64,000 bases of DNA, taken from Spirodela intermedia. Its lineage: Eukaryota > Streptophyta > Magnoliopsida > Alismatales > Araceae. Position 1 is the stretch's first letter. Every line of letters begins with the position of its first letter. Positions 49,742-62,663 of this stretch are shown here, piece by piece. The notes beneath the pieces are model-generated. The model saw only the letters and a program-made list of their open reading frames with translations. It was not told the origin of the DNA and made no database searches. Location: the NCBI GenBank assembly GCA_902729315.2, contig LR746272.1:6449827-6513826 (forward strand), in the 5' to 3' direction. The translations under genes and the position numbers were made by a program.

Positions 49742-50161
49742 CGTGTGCCAGCTACTGTCGATGAAAAGATTAAACAAAGCCTCAAATCGCTAACCACCTT
49801 GTTCTGCAACGAAGGAAAGAGTGAGATCAAGTGCCCAAGACGATAATCATTTGGATCTTAAAATCAAAGAATTGGACTGACCGGAATCCTATGCAATGAC
49901 AACAATCCAGAACACCATCATCCCCTCAGCAGCCGCACACAAATCCGCCATCGGTCGAACGGAATTACAAGAGCTTCGTCCCCACCGACGAACCAAAATC
50001 GACCGGTTAATTCTTTTTCGCCGATTTCGAGTAGGAACCAGACCGCGACCGCCGGAAGAGAAAAGAGGTTCGCCTTTCGCTCGCCGCTGGCCAGCGGAGC
50101 TCCACTGTTCCGAGAACAAAGTCTCGCCGCCTATCGTCCGCAGAAGTTCTAGAGAGATGAT

Positions 50162-50196
<35 letters not shown>

Positions 50197-50200
50197 ATCG
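49742..50200 (-). other. possible minus-strand transcript (5' leader plus two exons), product unknown
   Basis: Reading minus, a CT tract (50162-50193) is followed by a GC-rich leader and an ATG (MADLCAAAEGMM, from about 49952). A second segment at 49742-49803 is bounded by a good acceptor (TTGCAG) and donor (GTGAGT) and is open (NKVVSDLRLC). The first frame stops at TAG just after ...VVIA, so the coding join is unclear. It may be a non-coding or mis-phased gene start. A plus-strand frame over the same stretch also exists; neither is recognised. Confidence 0.3.
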
Positions 50201-50776
50201 AGACGTCCCCGCGGCAGCGGTTGCCGACGTTAGAAAAATCTCAACACGTCACGTTCAAATTCGAAACCAGTCTAAAAAAGAGGCAACAGCTTCAAACGCC
50301 AACGGTAAGTGGTCCCCACCCCTTGGTGAGATATTATATTTTATCAGTTGTTTTATTAATTAATATGAGCTTCATTATTTATTCTGTATTTATTAAAACC
50401 CCATTTTTATCCACGTCCCCACCCGGTGCTTGAACGCGTCAGGTCGCTTTTTAATGTACTAGATGAGGGTACATACACAATAATTTTATAAAATGTGGAC
50501 TAGTCGCAAAATTTGTAAATCAGCTTATGGGTCCCGTTGGCGGGCTATCTCACTCCGTTCGCTGATGTGATCGGACGGTTGCCAGGGGAGCACCAGGAAG
50601 GTGCACCGTAGGGTAAAATATATCTGCGGGAGACGATACTTAGGGAGTCCTCGTTTATACCGCCAAAGCAGGCGCTTTCCCGCCCAGGAAACCCTCGGGC
50701 TGTCGAGAGCCCCGCTCCCCCAATCCAACGGTTGCCGTCCACCTGAGTTGGGCGCTCGGCGCACGTTAGAGAAGCC

Positions 50777-50790
50777 CACGCGCACGTTAG
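50777..50790 (+). promoter_or_regulatory. shared upstream motif CACGCGCACGTTAG of DUF1639 gene A
   Basis: The same 14 bases occur upstream of gene B (55013-55026). Here it lies 206 bp before the ATG, and a second GCACGTTAGA copy lies just before it at 50761-50770. Function unknown; it contains an ACGT-type core. Confidence 0.45.
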
Positions 50791-50995
50791 AAGGCCCGTC
50801 CCAAATGAGCTCCCCTCCCCATCTTAAGAAGAGCGACCACGAGGGAGTGGAGGAGAGAGAAACGAGTCGTCCTCATCCTCCCGCCGTCGCTGCTGGCTTC
50901 CGCCGTAGCCATCCCCCTGGCTTCTCTCTCTAGAACTTCCACCTCCTCTCGCATCTGTGCCTCTCTGTACAAAGACCGGCGTGGTGGCGTCGGTG

Positions 50996-51897
50996 ATGGT
51001 TATGATAGAGCTCTCGGAGTCTGAGAGACTGAGGGCCATGCCGCCGCCCAATTTCTCGGCCGCCTTCGCTACGCCCTCCCTCCGGTGGGCCTGCAAGAAA
51101 CGCCTCCGCTGCCTCCACCCCGACGCCGCCGCCGCCGCCGGCCGACGCTTTTCTTCATTCGACGACGACTGTACCACCACCACCACCAACAACAACCGAG
51201 GGTGCGGCGGCGCCACCGCCGCCTCCCGCGCGAAGAGCTCGCCGTCCCGCCGCGCCGCCTCCCCGCATCGTCACTCCAGCCGCAGCAAGATTCTGAACCA
51301 TTTCCCTGGCCTGAGAGATGAGTCTGACGATGGGGACGAGCCACTGGTGCTCGCACCTGATCTGTACGGAGGAACGAGGGACGAAGCTTCTCGACGGGTC
51401 ATGGAGGCGGGGGGCCGCTCGCTGCGCTCTGGCTTCCGCAACGGAGGCGAGAAGGGCAAGAAGAACCGCCGGGTTGAGCTCTGGGTCTCCCTCTCCAGGG
51501 ACGAGATCGAGGAGGACTTCCTCTGGATGACGGGAGCCAAGCCGCCGCGCAGGTCCAGGCGGCGCGACAAGGGCACCTTCGACCATCTCCTGATGGTGAG
51601 CCTCCTGTTATTCCTTCCGCCGCCGTCTCCGCCCCTCTTCTCTCTTCCTCCCTGCCGGATACCGATATGTGTTCCTCTCTCTGCATTCTGGTAGGCTGTG
51701 TTCCCCGGCGCGTGGATGCCGAACAGGATCTCCGCCGCCAGGTACCGGGTGCCGGAGCCATCGGATCCCAGGAAGGTGAGCACAAGAGATGGCTCCTGAT
51801 GCTTCCCAGCTTCTCCCACCGCGGAGCTCCCCCCTGATCTGACGCCTCTTGGTGTTTCCTCCTTCGTGATGACCAGGAGCAGATCACCGTACCTTAG
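50996..51897 (+). CDS. DUF1639 protein, gene A of the cluster
   Basis: Three exons (50996-51595, 51695-51775, 51877-51897), all GT-AG and phase 0, encode 233 residues. The N-terminal block has PPPNFS and PSLRWACKKRLRC (about 29-50). Then comes a low-complexity Thr/Asn/Arg/Ser linker. The conserved DUF1639 core is VELWVSLSRDEIEEDFLWM, then TGAKPPRR (about 166-193). The second exon gives AVFPGAWMPNRISAARYRV, matching the family's C-terminal FPG-W...Y motif. The basic stretch after PPRR is RSRRRDKG, lacking the usual KKRPR. DUF1639 is a plant family without assigned function; the basic, disordered sequence could suit a nuclear protein, but this is speculation. The ATG at 50996 is the first in frame; MVM or the later M are possible alternatives. 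Its nearest relative here is gene B. Confidence 0.92.
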
Positions 51898-54037
<2,140 letters not shown>

Positions 54038-54604
54038 ATGTCGAAGTTCTCACCGCCCACCTTCTCTGCTCCTTTCGTCGTGCCCTCTTGGGGACGGAGG
54101 AAGTCCCGCAAGATCTTGTCGTCCATCGAGGGCACCGACTCTAGCCCCTTCCTCGAGGGCGATCCCACACCAGTCCAGCCGCCGGTGACACCAGAGGCCC
54201 TGCCGCCGCCGCGGCCACCACCGGCGACACCAGAGACGGCGACGCCGCCGGAGGAGGGGGAGGACGCAATGAAGGTATCTACCCGGGACTCCGCCACTTC
54301 CGTCCATCAACATTCTTGATCGTTGGCCTCATGACCTTCTGGCCAAAATTCTCTTCCATGGAGTCGCAGGAATCCCAGGAGATGAGGGTGGAAGAAGGCG
54401 AGAGGAGGGCCAGCATCGAGAAGGATCTCTTGTCCTACATGGCATCACCGGAGTAGGCAGGAAGGCGGTGACCATCCCGCCGCCGTGACCAGGTATGCTT
54501 CTCCCCGCCCCCACCTCCCTTCTGTAAATTCCTCCGCCAGTTTTTTTAAAATCCTGTGAGAGAGCTCCCGTCCACCATCGCCGCCGAGAGGTACAAGCTT
54601 CTCC
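54038..54604 (+). pseudogene. decayed DUF1639 copy between genes A and B
   Basis: The ATG at 54038 opens SKFSPPTFSAPFVVPSWGRR, which lines up with PPPNFS-AF-PSLRWACKK of genes A and B. The frame can run to a donor-like site at 54274|GTATCT. Further on, 54391-54456 reads RRASIEKDLLSYMASPE then a stop, resembling the DEI-x-x-DFL core but without the VELWVSL lead and PPRR. 54571-54604 reads STIAAERYKLL, like VIAADRYKVS of gene B. The pieces keep the order and spacing of a DUF1639 gene but are not joined by an open frame. It is preceded by a 90-bp CT tract, like other starts here. Alternatively 54038-54274 is the first exon of a new gene that borrowed this start. Confidence 0.62.
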
Positions 54605-55276
54605 AACCCTCCCTTCCACTACTTCCTCCTCTCCGAGGGACCTTCTCTTGGTGCTTCTCACTGATTCCCCTCTTCTATTCTCTCCGTGCAGGCCAGGTAA
54701 CTCCACCCGCCCCCTCGCCGTCTGGTTCCTGAGAAGGAAGGATTCCTCCTCCCCTTCCCTCCTCGCCTCCTTATTCTGATCAGCTGAGCTCCCCTCTTCC
54801 TCGGCCATGGTCCTCCTGGCTCCGTACCTTCCGGAGCGGCGCCGCCCCGCGACGGCCGTGGACGCGGCCGGTCACGTGACCGTTTCGGCAGCGGTTGCGG
54901 GGCGGGCAAGCCCAGCGAGGCCTCCAGCCAGCAGCACAGACTTTTCCCTCCCAAAAAAAAAAAAGAAAAGCCCCCACATTTTCCGTTCGTCCGATCCGGA
55001 GGCCGTCCTCCGCACGCGCACGTTAGCACGCGCCCCACTCTAACGGAAACCCACTTTTCTTCCCAATTTGCCGATCCCCCTCATCTTTACTGAATTAGAA
55101 ACTCACCCTCCATAATAATCAATCACCTACCGCTTTTCATTAAGAATAATAGTGGTACACTTGCGGGCGGGTGATCCGTCGAACATTTATGGGGAGGGCC
55201 GGCGGCGAAGGGTTAGATGGAGATTACTTTGAAGGTGAGAATTTGAATTACAAATGACTGATTTCTAAGGGGGTAA
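54605..55276. other. upstream region of DUF1639 gene B
   Basis: No supported gene. Contains the motif shared with gene A (55013-55026) and an A run. The open minus frames 54329-54808 and 54658-55038 are GC-biased shadows. Confidence 0.45.
55013..55026 (+). promoter_or_regulatory. shared upstream motif CACGCGCACGTTAG of DUF1639 gene B
   Basis: Identical to 50777-50790; 442 bp before the start codon of gene B and upstream of its TATA box. Confidence 0.45.
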
Positions 55277-55284
55277 TATAAATA
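55277..55284 (+). promoter_or_regulatory. TATA box of DUF1639 gene B
   Basis: TATAAATA about 185 bp before the ATG, followed by a CT-rich leader (CT tract 55382-55406). Confidence 0.6.
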
Positions 55285-55467
55285 TGCCATTAAAATAAAT
55301 AATAAAGTAGAACACCCCCGCGAACCCTGTGGCCTCCCTCCAGTCTTCTTCTTCCTCTCCCTCCTCTTCTCTTCCCCCGTTTCTCTCTCTCTCTCTCTCT
55401 CTCTCGCAAGCTCGCTCGCTCTATTCTTCTCTCTATATTGCTCTTATTGCTCTCTCGTGCTGTGGGA

Positions 55468-56252
55468 ATGTCGAGGACGATAGAGCTCTCGTGGTCGGAG
55501 ATGCCGCGGGCGCTGCCCCCGCCCAACTTCTCCGAGCCCTTCGCAGCGCCGTCCCTGCGCTGGGCCTGCAAGAAGCGCCTCCGCTGCGTCCATCCCGACG
55601 CTGCCGCCGTCCTCCGCCTCTCCTCGTCTCCGCCGGAGCCCCGCACCGACGCCGCTCCCCTCGGCTGCGACGACGGCGGCCGGCCGCCGGAGCCCGGCGC
55701 TGCCCCCCGATCGCCCTCCCCTCCGATCCGCCGCCCCTCCCCGACGCCGGCGCTGGAGCCCCCCGATCTGCCCGGAGGCGGGGGGCCGGGGTGGTCGCTG
55801 CGGTCAAGGAGGGGGGCCGTGGGTCGAGGAGCGGCGGAGGAGTCGAACGGGACGAAGAGGTGGAAGGTGGAGCTCTGGGTGTCCCTCTCCAAGGACGAGA
55901 TCGACCGTGACTTCCTCCTCCTCACCGGCTCCAGGCCCCCCCGCCGCCCCCGCTGCAGGCCCAAGCCTGGATCCACCCACCTCCTCAAGGTACGCTTCTC
56001 TCTCTTCTTCTTCTTCTTCTTCTTCTTCTTCTTCTGCTTCTGACGGGGGTTTCTCCGGCGGTGGCAGGGGATCTTTCCGGGCTCCCGTCTGCCGAACGTC
56101 ATCGCCGCCGACCGCTACAAGGTCTCCGCCGATCCCTCCGATTCCAGAAAGGTAACCCGAATCCTCCCGCTACCCACCTCTCCACGAACACTGCAGAGGG
56201 TTCTTTAATTTCCTTCCACTTCTTACTGTCCTCTTCCTTCGTGCAGCGTTGA
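55468..56252 (+). CDS. DUF1639 protein, gene B of the cluster
   Basis: Three exons (55468-55989, 56068-56151, 56247-56252) with GT-AG borders encode 203 residues; the last exon contributes only Arg and the stop. The N-terminus has LPPPNFSEPFAAPSLRW then ACKKRLRC (16-40), nearly the same as gene A. A Pro/Arg/Ala-rich disordered linker follows. The DUF1639 core is VELWVSLSKDEIDRDFLLL, then TGSRPPRRPR (about 134-163), and exon 2 gives GIFPGSRLPNVIAADRYKV and ends DSRK. The Trp usually found in FPG-W is replaced (FPGSRL). Intron 1 holds a TTC run against the acceptor. The same intron phases and positions as gene A support tandem duplication. It is convergent with gene C. Function unknown. Confidence 0.92.
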
Positions 56253-57620
56253 AGAAGCTCAGCCATGGCCCGCCGGCCCTCGCGGGTGGGTCTTCTTCTC
56301 CTCCGCCTTCGCCGACCACTCTTTCCCTCGATGTTTCGGTCTCTCTCGGCTGCGGCAAAATGCTCCTCGTCCTCTCAGAACAGACTTTGGAGCGTCTCGC
56401 CTTCAATTCCTCCCGCCGTAAGTCTTGGTGAAGCTCAGGTCGGGCTTTGACCTGAGCTGGATTTGACCACCCCCCCTTCTTTCGTCGGATTTTCCCCGCT
56501 TTGACTTCTCCAAATGTCCAAAGACCCTACGCTTTTCCTTTTTCTTATTATTTTTTTATTTTTAACTTTAATTTTTATTTTTTATTTTTATTTTTTGGTG
56601 GAGACCAGAGAGAGTGGACCAAGTATATGTGTATATATAACCCTCTTCTGAGGTTGAGTCATATGTAAATATTTCCATTTCTGGGGTTTCTTGGGTCTCC
56701 CCCGCGCACGTGCGGACAAGAAGGATTGTCGAAAAGGCCGACGACTCGTCGGGGTCAACTGGCACCGTGCCTGTGGACCCCCCCCCCCCTGAAGCCGACG
56801 TGGCAATCCATCGAGGCCTTTGCCGTACGGACATTCAAGAGAGCGCGACGGAGGGGAGTAGCCAGCCACGTCCACGCACACGTCACGTCCTCACGTCACG
56901 GGAGCCGCCCGGGCCCGACCGGCCGGCTTACTTGACCGGCCCGGCCCGCGCCCCCGCCACATTATCGCCTCACTGTAATCAGATACAAATAAAGGATAGA
57001 AATATAAATATAATATATACAACCAATGGGTATCCTTTAAGAACCCTAGCGGCCCCCTCCGTCTTCCTCGAGTACGACGTGTGGGCATGCACAGGCCGGC
57101 CGGCCGACCGGACGGAATCGCCTCAGGCGGCCGGCAGATCGACCATGACGGCGCCGCCACAGCCGGAAGCGGGAGGAGAGAGAACGAGGGGAGAAGAGAT
57201 TTTTTGGGGTCCCGTCCCCGTTCATCGTCCCCCTGGCAGCGGCGCCGGCGCCGGCGGCGGTGAGGAGGGCAATCAATGCAAGTCAAGGTCGCCGGGGTTC
57301 TGGTCCTGCCCGGGGAATAATAATTTGCAGAGGAAAAAGGAGGGGGGAGAAGGGACATGGAGGAAGCAGTGTACATGGACGGAGCCCCAGCCGGGTCGTA
57401 GATCGCCGCCGGTGGCACGCAGAGGACGCGAGTCCACGGCCATGGGGCCGAGGCGACTCTCTCTCTCTCTCCCTCCCTCCCTCTCTCATGGTTGCAGGGG
57501 GAGGGGGTGGAGAGGGACAATCGCCGCCGGGATGGAAGGAGCTCCGCAGTCGAAGGAGGTCTCGCCGGGAAGGAAGAATCTCTCGGCTCCGGCGAGAATC
57601 TCTCGCGTTCCCAGCGGGGC
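56253..57620. other. gene B 3' UTR, intergenic DNA, and gene C 3' UTR
   Basis: Convergent genes B and C share this interval. It includes a T/A-rich stretch (56540-56600), a C run (56781-56791) and GC-rich sequence with long but biased frames on both strands (56710-57660 plus, 56891-57520 minus). These I regard as composition artefacts. Confidence 0.5.
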
Positions 57621-58517
57621 TCAGGTCGGCGGTAGCGGCGGCGCCTCCGCCACGAGGTAGGTTTCCGCCGTCACCTCCGACAGCCACAGCCCCGGGAACA
57701 CCATCTGCGGAGAAAGCAGAAGAGATCAGGAGGTTGTTGAAGCGGAAGAGGAATCGAAGAAGGAGGGAGGACTCGAGAAGAGTACGTCGAGCTGCTTCTG
57801 GACGGCGCGGGGGCGCTTCTTGGGGCGGCGGGGGGTGCGCCGACCGGTGAAGGCGTAGAGATCCTCGTCGATCTCCTCCTTAGACAGCGGAACCGAGAAC
57901 CGGGGTCGCCGCCGCCGCGGCGCCGCCTCCCTTCTCTCCGGCCCGCCGTTCCTCTGCCGAGTCGCCGGCTTCGGCGCCGGCGGAGGCATCTCCCGCGAGC
58001 TGGGTTTCTGCTGGCTCTGTCGCGGGCCCCCCGTCGTTGACCTCCTGGTCCGGAGGCTCCATGGAAGCTCCTCCACCGCCGCCGCCGCCGTCCCCGGCAC
58101 CTGGTCCGACAAAACTGACGAAGTCGCCACGGGGAGCGGCGACTTCCGGGTGGCGTCCTTCTCCTCCGCCGCAGAGGCCTCCGGCGGCGGCTCCCTCCGC
58201 GCCGGTGGCGGGGGCACCGCCGGTGGGAGCTCGATCCGGCCGGCGGCCTGGCGGAGGTGGTCCATGAGCTTTGCCCTGATCCGCTCCAACCTGTCGTCGC
58301 CGGCGGCCTCGCTGTGGTGGCCCCGCCCCGAGAGGAGAGGCGACGACGACGGCGGCGCCGCCCCGTTCCCGGCGCCGGCGGACGACCTCTGGAGCTGATG
58401 GCGCTCGCAGGCCTTGAAGCCCGGCGTATGAGAGAGGCGGGATCGAGGCTTCCCCTTCATTGCGGCCGCCGCCACCGCTGCCGCCCGCAGGGGTTCTCCG
58501 CCGAGCGACGACGATGA

Positions 58518-58555
<38 letters not shown>

Positions 58556-58619
58556 ACCCCGCCGCCACCGCCCTCATGATCTCCACCGCCGCCCTCGGCG
58601 CCTCCCTCGGGAACACCAT
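57621..58619 (-). CDS. DUF1639 protein, gene C of the cluster
   Basis: Two exons on the minus strand (58619-57786 and 57704-57621) join in phase 0 into 305 residues. The first ATG in frame, at 58619, gives MVFPREAPRAAVEIM. Residues 20-50 are Ser/Ala runs; MKGKPRSRLSHTPGFKAC and LERIRAKLMDHLRQA follow. The DUF1639 core is FSVPLSKEEIDEDLYAF, then TGRRTPRRPKKRPR and VQKQLD near the end of exon 1; exon 2 encodes MVFPGLWLSEVTAETYLV and ends PPLPPT. This keeps the full core (KKRPR, QKQLD, FPGLW) and so is closer to the general family than to genes A and B. A TATA element lies about 185 bp upstream and a CT tract (sense) lies in the leader. The long Ala/Gly-rich frame on the same strand and the plus frames are shadows. 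Function unknown. Confidence 0.92.
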
Positions 58620-58706
58620 CTCCACCTCCCGCCGCCGATCTGCACGCCACTGGCCGTCAGAGACCAACCTACTCCCGTCGGAGCTGCACAGCGGTCACAG
58701 CCACAG

Positions 58707-58753
58707 AGAGAGAGAAAGAGAAGAAGAGAGGAAGAGAGAGAGAGAAAGAGAGA
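58707..58753. repeat. (GA)n tract in the gene C 5' leader
   Basis: Imperfect GA run, CT in the sense of gene C, between its TATA box and ATG. Confidence 0.88.
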
Positions 58754-58800
58754 TGGCGGCAGGTTCCAGTCTGGGATCGCCGGGGGTGTTTCTCAAAAGC

Positions 58801-58807
58801 CTTTATA
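58801..58807 (-). promoter_or_regulatory. TATA box of DUF1639 gene C
   Basis: TATAAAG on the minus strand about 185 bp before the ATG. Confidence 0.6.
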
Positions 58808-61102
58808 CCAACTCGAGCGGGACTCGCTTATACACGGTTTAGAGAGAGTCATCCATAGCATATGGTAACCTCCGCTGCTGGTTACCGTACAGATTCCGAT
58901 TAGCGCTCGCGTGGAAAGACAGGTGGGCCTCGGGGTGGTCCGCTAAACCGCGACGCAACGGGAGTCGTCTCGCCCGGGCGACGACGGACTGGAAGGGGGT
59001 CTGGAAGCGCCAAAGCCGACGTAGGAACAGTATACGCCGCGGTTCTTCCCGAAACGAAGACCGTATGCGTCGCGTCTCTCCGAGCGCACGGCGAAAAGAT
59101 CTCTCCGGTGGGGGCCACTCGTCGGGATCCTGTCAAATAAAGCTCCTGACGTACCCCTTTCGTGCCTACACAGACGTAACATTGTTTTCCCTTCCTCTTG
59201 ACCGACGCGTGGAGGAGGCCAGGGTGGCTCGCCGCTTACCGTAAATCCTCCACATCACCTTTCGGGTCCCACATGGATCGTGCATCTACGGCCCTTATCC
59301 CGATCAACGGTCCCGATCAGATCGCAAAGAAGACTGACGATCGTACGCCTTACCCGCCGCCGCCGCCGCCGTCACCGTTCGTTGAAAGTTCGACTCGAGA
59401 ACTCCTCGGGATCGCCGGCCCATTTATGAAGGCCACCTTGAGACTTATTTATTTGCTTCTGTGGACAGAACTCACCATGAATTTTTTAATATAATATAAT
59501 ATAATTTTTACCGTTCTTAATACCCCCAGATATTCAAGAGAGAGATAGAGAGAGATAATACGGCTGCTGAAAATCCCAACCGAGCTGAATCTGATTCACT
59601 TCTATTATAAGCCCATGGCGTCCTATAGGCCTAAAAAGTCAACTGTGGGCCCATCTTGACCACAACTAGTACTAAGACGGGCATAACCTTAAATAGCCAT
59701 TATTCAATGAATCTCACGGCAATCCACCGGGTGTCCAATTCTGGGTTATCCCCTCCCCCCTCATTAAATTCAATGAAGCTAGAGAACCATGCATGACCCT
59801 AAAGTGGCCTATTATCATATTATTATCACAAAAAGAGAATTATTATGATGAGTATTAGTATTATTTTGAAGACTCTTACCATTATTGGGTTGACTATTAT
59901 TATAGGGGTCAACACAAAGTGTGTGGTCTTGACTTTTTAAGTTGAGAGTTTTAAAATCCAATCCGATCCAAACAGATTTAACTAGCAATGCCACCACTCA
60001 AAAAATTGATGATATTTACGCCTCATTTTGGGAAATGTTTTTGGAAAGGCTTATTTTTTAAATGGAATACATTTGTTATTTTTATTTTATTTTTCCATGC
60101 CTCATGTTGACACATTACACGGGTGTCAGCTGGGCTCAGCTGCAGTCCCTGATCAGGGTTCCAAGAAAACTGGAGGACGTCTTGGGCCGGATCAAACCCC
60201 GGATATAATTGGGCCCCGTCCAATTTATTACTATATCAGGGGAGGGTTTAAGAGGCGATTTTTCTTTCTTTTTTTTTTTATTCAAGGTAATTTCCTAAAT
60301 GTGGAAACGTTGTGGACTTTTAAGGACAGTGACGGGATCCGACACGAGGCAAACTGTAGCCCCCGCCCAGAAAAATTCCGACACTCGCTATTGGCCGAGG
60401 CGGCGCCGCCGCGGATCGAACGCACCACGTGGCAGGCGGGCGGGCCCCCTAAGAACCTCAAACGCACCGAGGGAAAATTCAGTCTTTTGAATCATCCCCA
60501 GTCAATATGTTCACGTACCCCCTGGTCATAGGCTTGGATCCCAGCCACGCTTAGGTCCAAAGAGGCCTGCCCAGGTATATATATATATAGAGAGAGAGAG
60601 AGAGGGAGGGAGAGCATTCGTTGACTTCCATCAAGCACATAAATCCATATTTAGTTAGAAAACAAAAAGCCGTATCATCGTTTAGGTGAAATATATATAT
60701 ATATATATAATATTAAATGATTACCTATCTTATCAAAAAATAACTATAATTACCATAATAGGTCCTTTTAGTGGTTTTTAGTACGCAGTCAACCCATGAT
60801 TAATGGTCAACAGTAGAGACTCCATGAGAAAATAATAATAGTAGTAATAATAATAATAAAAACCTATTTTCTCATATGACAAGTTACATATTCATGCGTT
60901 TAATTAGCCCAACTCGGGCTCATTAAATATTAAGATAATTTAGGCAAGTTTTTTGTGTCTGGTCACCTCTTCTTATCTTCTTCCCGTCTCACCGAGTGCA
61001 GCCACCGGTGGGACCCAACGCGGTGAGCGTACTCACCTTGGACAGACTCGGTCATTTTAAACGCCGTAGGCCGTCTAAGAAGCCGTCCTCACTGTGAAGT
61101 GC
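58808..61102. other. divergent intergenic region between DUF1639 genes C and D
   Basis: About 2.3 kb with no supported gene. Contains a CCG run (59360-59373), AT-rich DNA at 59480-60300, TA/GA microsatellites at 60577-60606 and TA at 60692-60709. Any shared regulatory sequence for the divergent pair C and D would be here. Confidence 0.5.
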
Positions 61103-61109
61103 TATAAAG
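61103..61109 (+). promoter_or_regulatory. TATA box of DUF1639 gene D
   Basis: TATAAAG about 240 bp before the chosen ATG; the leader includes a CT tract at 61290-61307. Confidence 0.6.
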
Positions 61110-61347
61110 AAACCTCTCTTCGGTAGGGGAACGTTGGAGAGTGACAGAGAGACCGCCACCACCGCCGCTCTTCCCTCCTCCATCCACCTCCTCCGCCTCC
61201 GCCGCCGCCGCCGGTGGATGGTCGGAGAAGCTATTGGAATCCGGCCGAATATTCCGGCGATCTCGTCTTCCTCACCTTCCTCTGTGGCTCTCTCTCTCTC
61301 TCTCTCTGTTCGGGGGGCGGCGGCGATTGGAGGGGAGGGGTCGTTCG

Positions 61348-62453
61348 ATGGGGGACGCGGCGACGCAGGTGAAGCGGGAGCAGGGGGCCGTTTCCTGCTC
61401 GTCAAATGGAGGCGGAGGGAGGCGGCAATCGCGGCTTCACAACTTCTCCTTCCCCTCCGTGAGCTGGGGGAGCCATCGGCTGCTCCGGTGCCTGAAGATC
61501 GATCCTCCGGGGGGCTCCCCGTCTCCCCGTGTCGGATCGGCGGCCGAGAAGGAATCCTCCTGGCCTCCGCGGTCTAGATCGTCCCCATCGTTTGTGGCCG
61601 CGCGGAGGGGGCCTAACCAGGTGGACGAGGAGGAAGAGGAGGGAGAATATCTGGCCAGGTTCAGGGATGTGGTGATGTCGGAGTTCGGGGAGACCTTTGG
61701 GAGGATCCCGATCCTTTCCCCCTCGGGGTCGCCGGCGGCGGCGAGGTGTAAAGAGATCCGGGAGATGGCTCCGTCGTCGGAGGCGGCGGAGGGGGCCAGG
61801 CCGTGGAATCTGAGGCTGAGGAGGGCCGCCTGCAATGCGCCGGCGGCGGCGATGGTGAACGTCGGATTGCACAAGGCCAATAAACAGAATCAGAACAAAC
61901 ACCAGAGTCCCGTCGCACAAGATAACGCGGGGACCGCGACAAATTCGGGCCGGGGGCTGAGATCGGAGGCGCCCGCGGAGGGGAAGGAGAGGACCAGATT
62001 TTCGCAGGTGCTGTCCAAGGACGAGATTGAGGACGACTTCCTCGCGATGACTGGATCTAAGCCGCCCCGGCGGCCCAAGAAGAGGCCGAGGAACATCCAA
62101 AAGCAGATAGAGGTGAGGCGACGCCGCCTATGATCGCCGTCTGCAACTTGGATTCGTCTTCCTTTCCCGGGGCTATCTATCCTTCTTCATACTTTTTCTC
62201 ATCCAAAATTGTCTTCCTGGTTGATGAGTGTTCCCTTTTTCTGTACAGATGATCTACCCCGGTCTGTACCTGTGTGAAATCACGCCGGAGTTATATCGGA
62301 CTTCTCAAGGTAATCCGATCAAACCCTCCCTCTCAATCTCCCCATTTCCTGATTCCTCCGTCTGGGTGTTGATGGAGGGGAGCTTCTCCCTCTTCTTCTT
62401 CTTCTTCTTCTTCTTCTTCCCCTCCCTTCCCAGATAAAAAGCAAGTGCGCTGA
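61348..62453 (+). CDS. DUF1639 protein, gene D of the cluster
   Basis: Three exons (61348-62112, 62249-62309, 62434-62453) with GT-AG borders encode 281 residues. The ATG at 61348 (MGDAATQVKREQG) is the first in frame after the TATA box. An N-terminal FSFPSVSWGSHRLLRCLKI block, an acidic stretch (EEEEEGEYL) and a DVVMSEFGETFGRIPILS segment come before the core RFSQVLSKDEIEDDFLAM, TGSKPPRRPKKRPRN, IQKQIE. Exon 2 then gives MIYPGLYLCEITPELYRT and exon 3 ends DKKQVR. It keeps the complete core and ends in a short basic tail. The TTC run in intron 2 abuts the acceptor, as in intron 1 of gene B. It is divergent from gene C. Function unknown; it differs clearly from A and B outside the core. Confidence 0.93.
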
Positions 62454-62622
62454 AGATTGCCCATCTGCAAGAGGATCATTCCAACGATTTGGGCTGTGTG
62501 CGATGGTGACATGCTCGGAATCGCTTGGTTTGATGGCAGCTGCTCTCCGTATTGTAACTCTTTGTCGATCTGTAAATTTCAGCTGAATAATAATTTATAA
62601 CCCCTCCCCAGAAGTTTGATTG

Positions 62623-62663
<41 letters not shown>

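Noticed and set aside
56710-57660. 316-codon plus-strand frame between genes B and C
   Set aside because: Begins with a biased Arg/Pro/Gly composition, crosses the 3' exon of gene C on the other strand and has no recognisable motif; likely a GC artefact.
57880-58650. 256-codon Gly-rich minus-strand frame overlapping gene C
   Set aside because: Out-of-frame shadow of gene C, whose own frame carries the DUF1639 core and spliced C-terminus.
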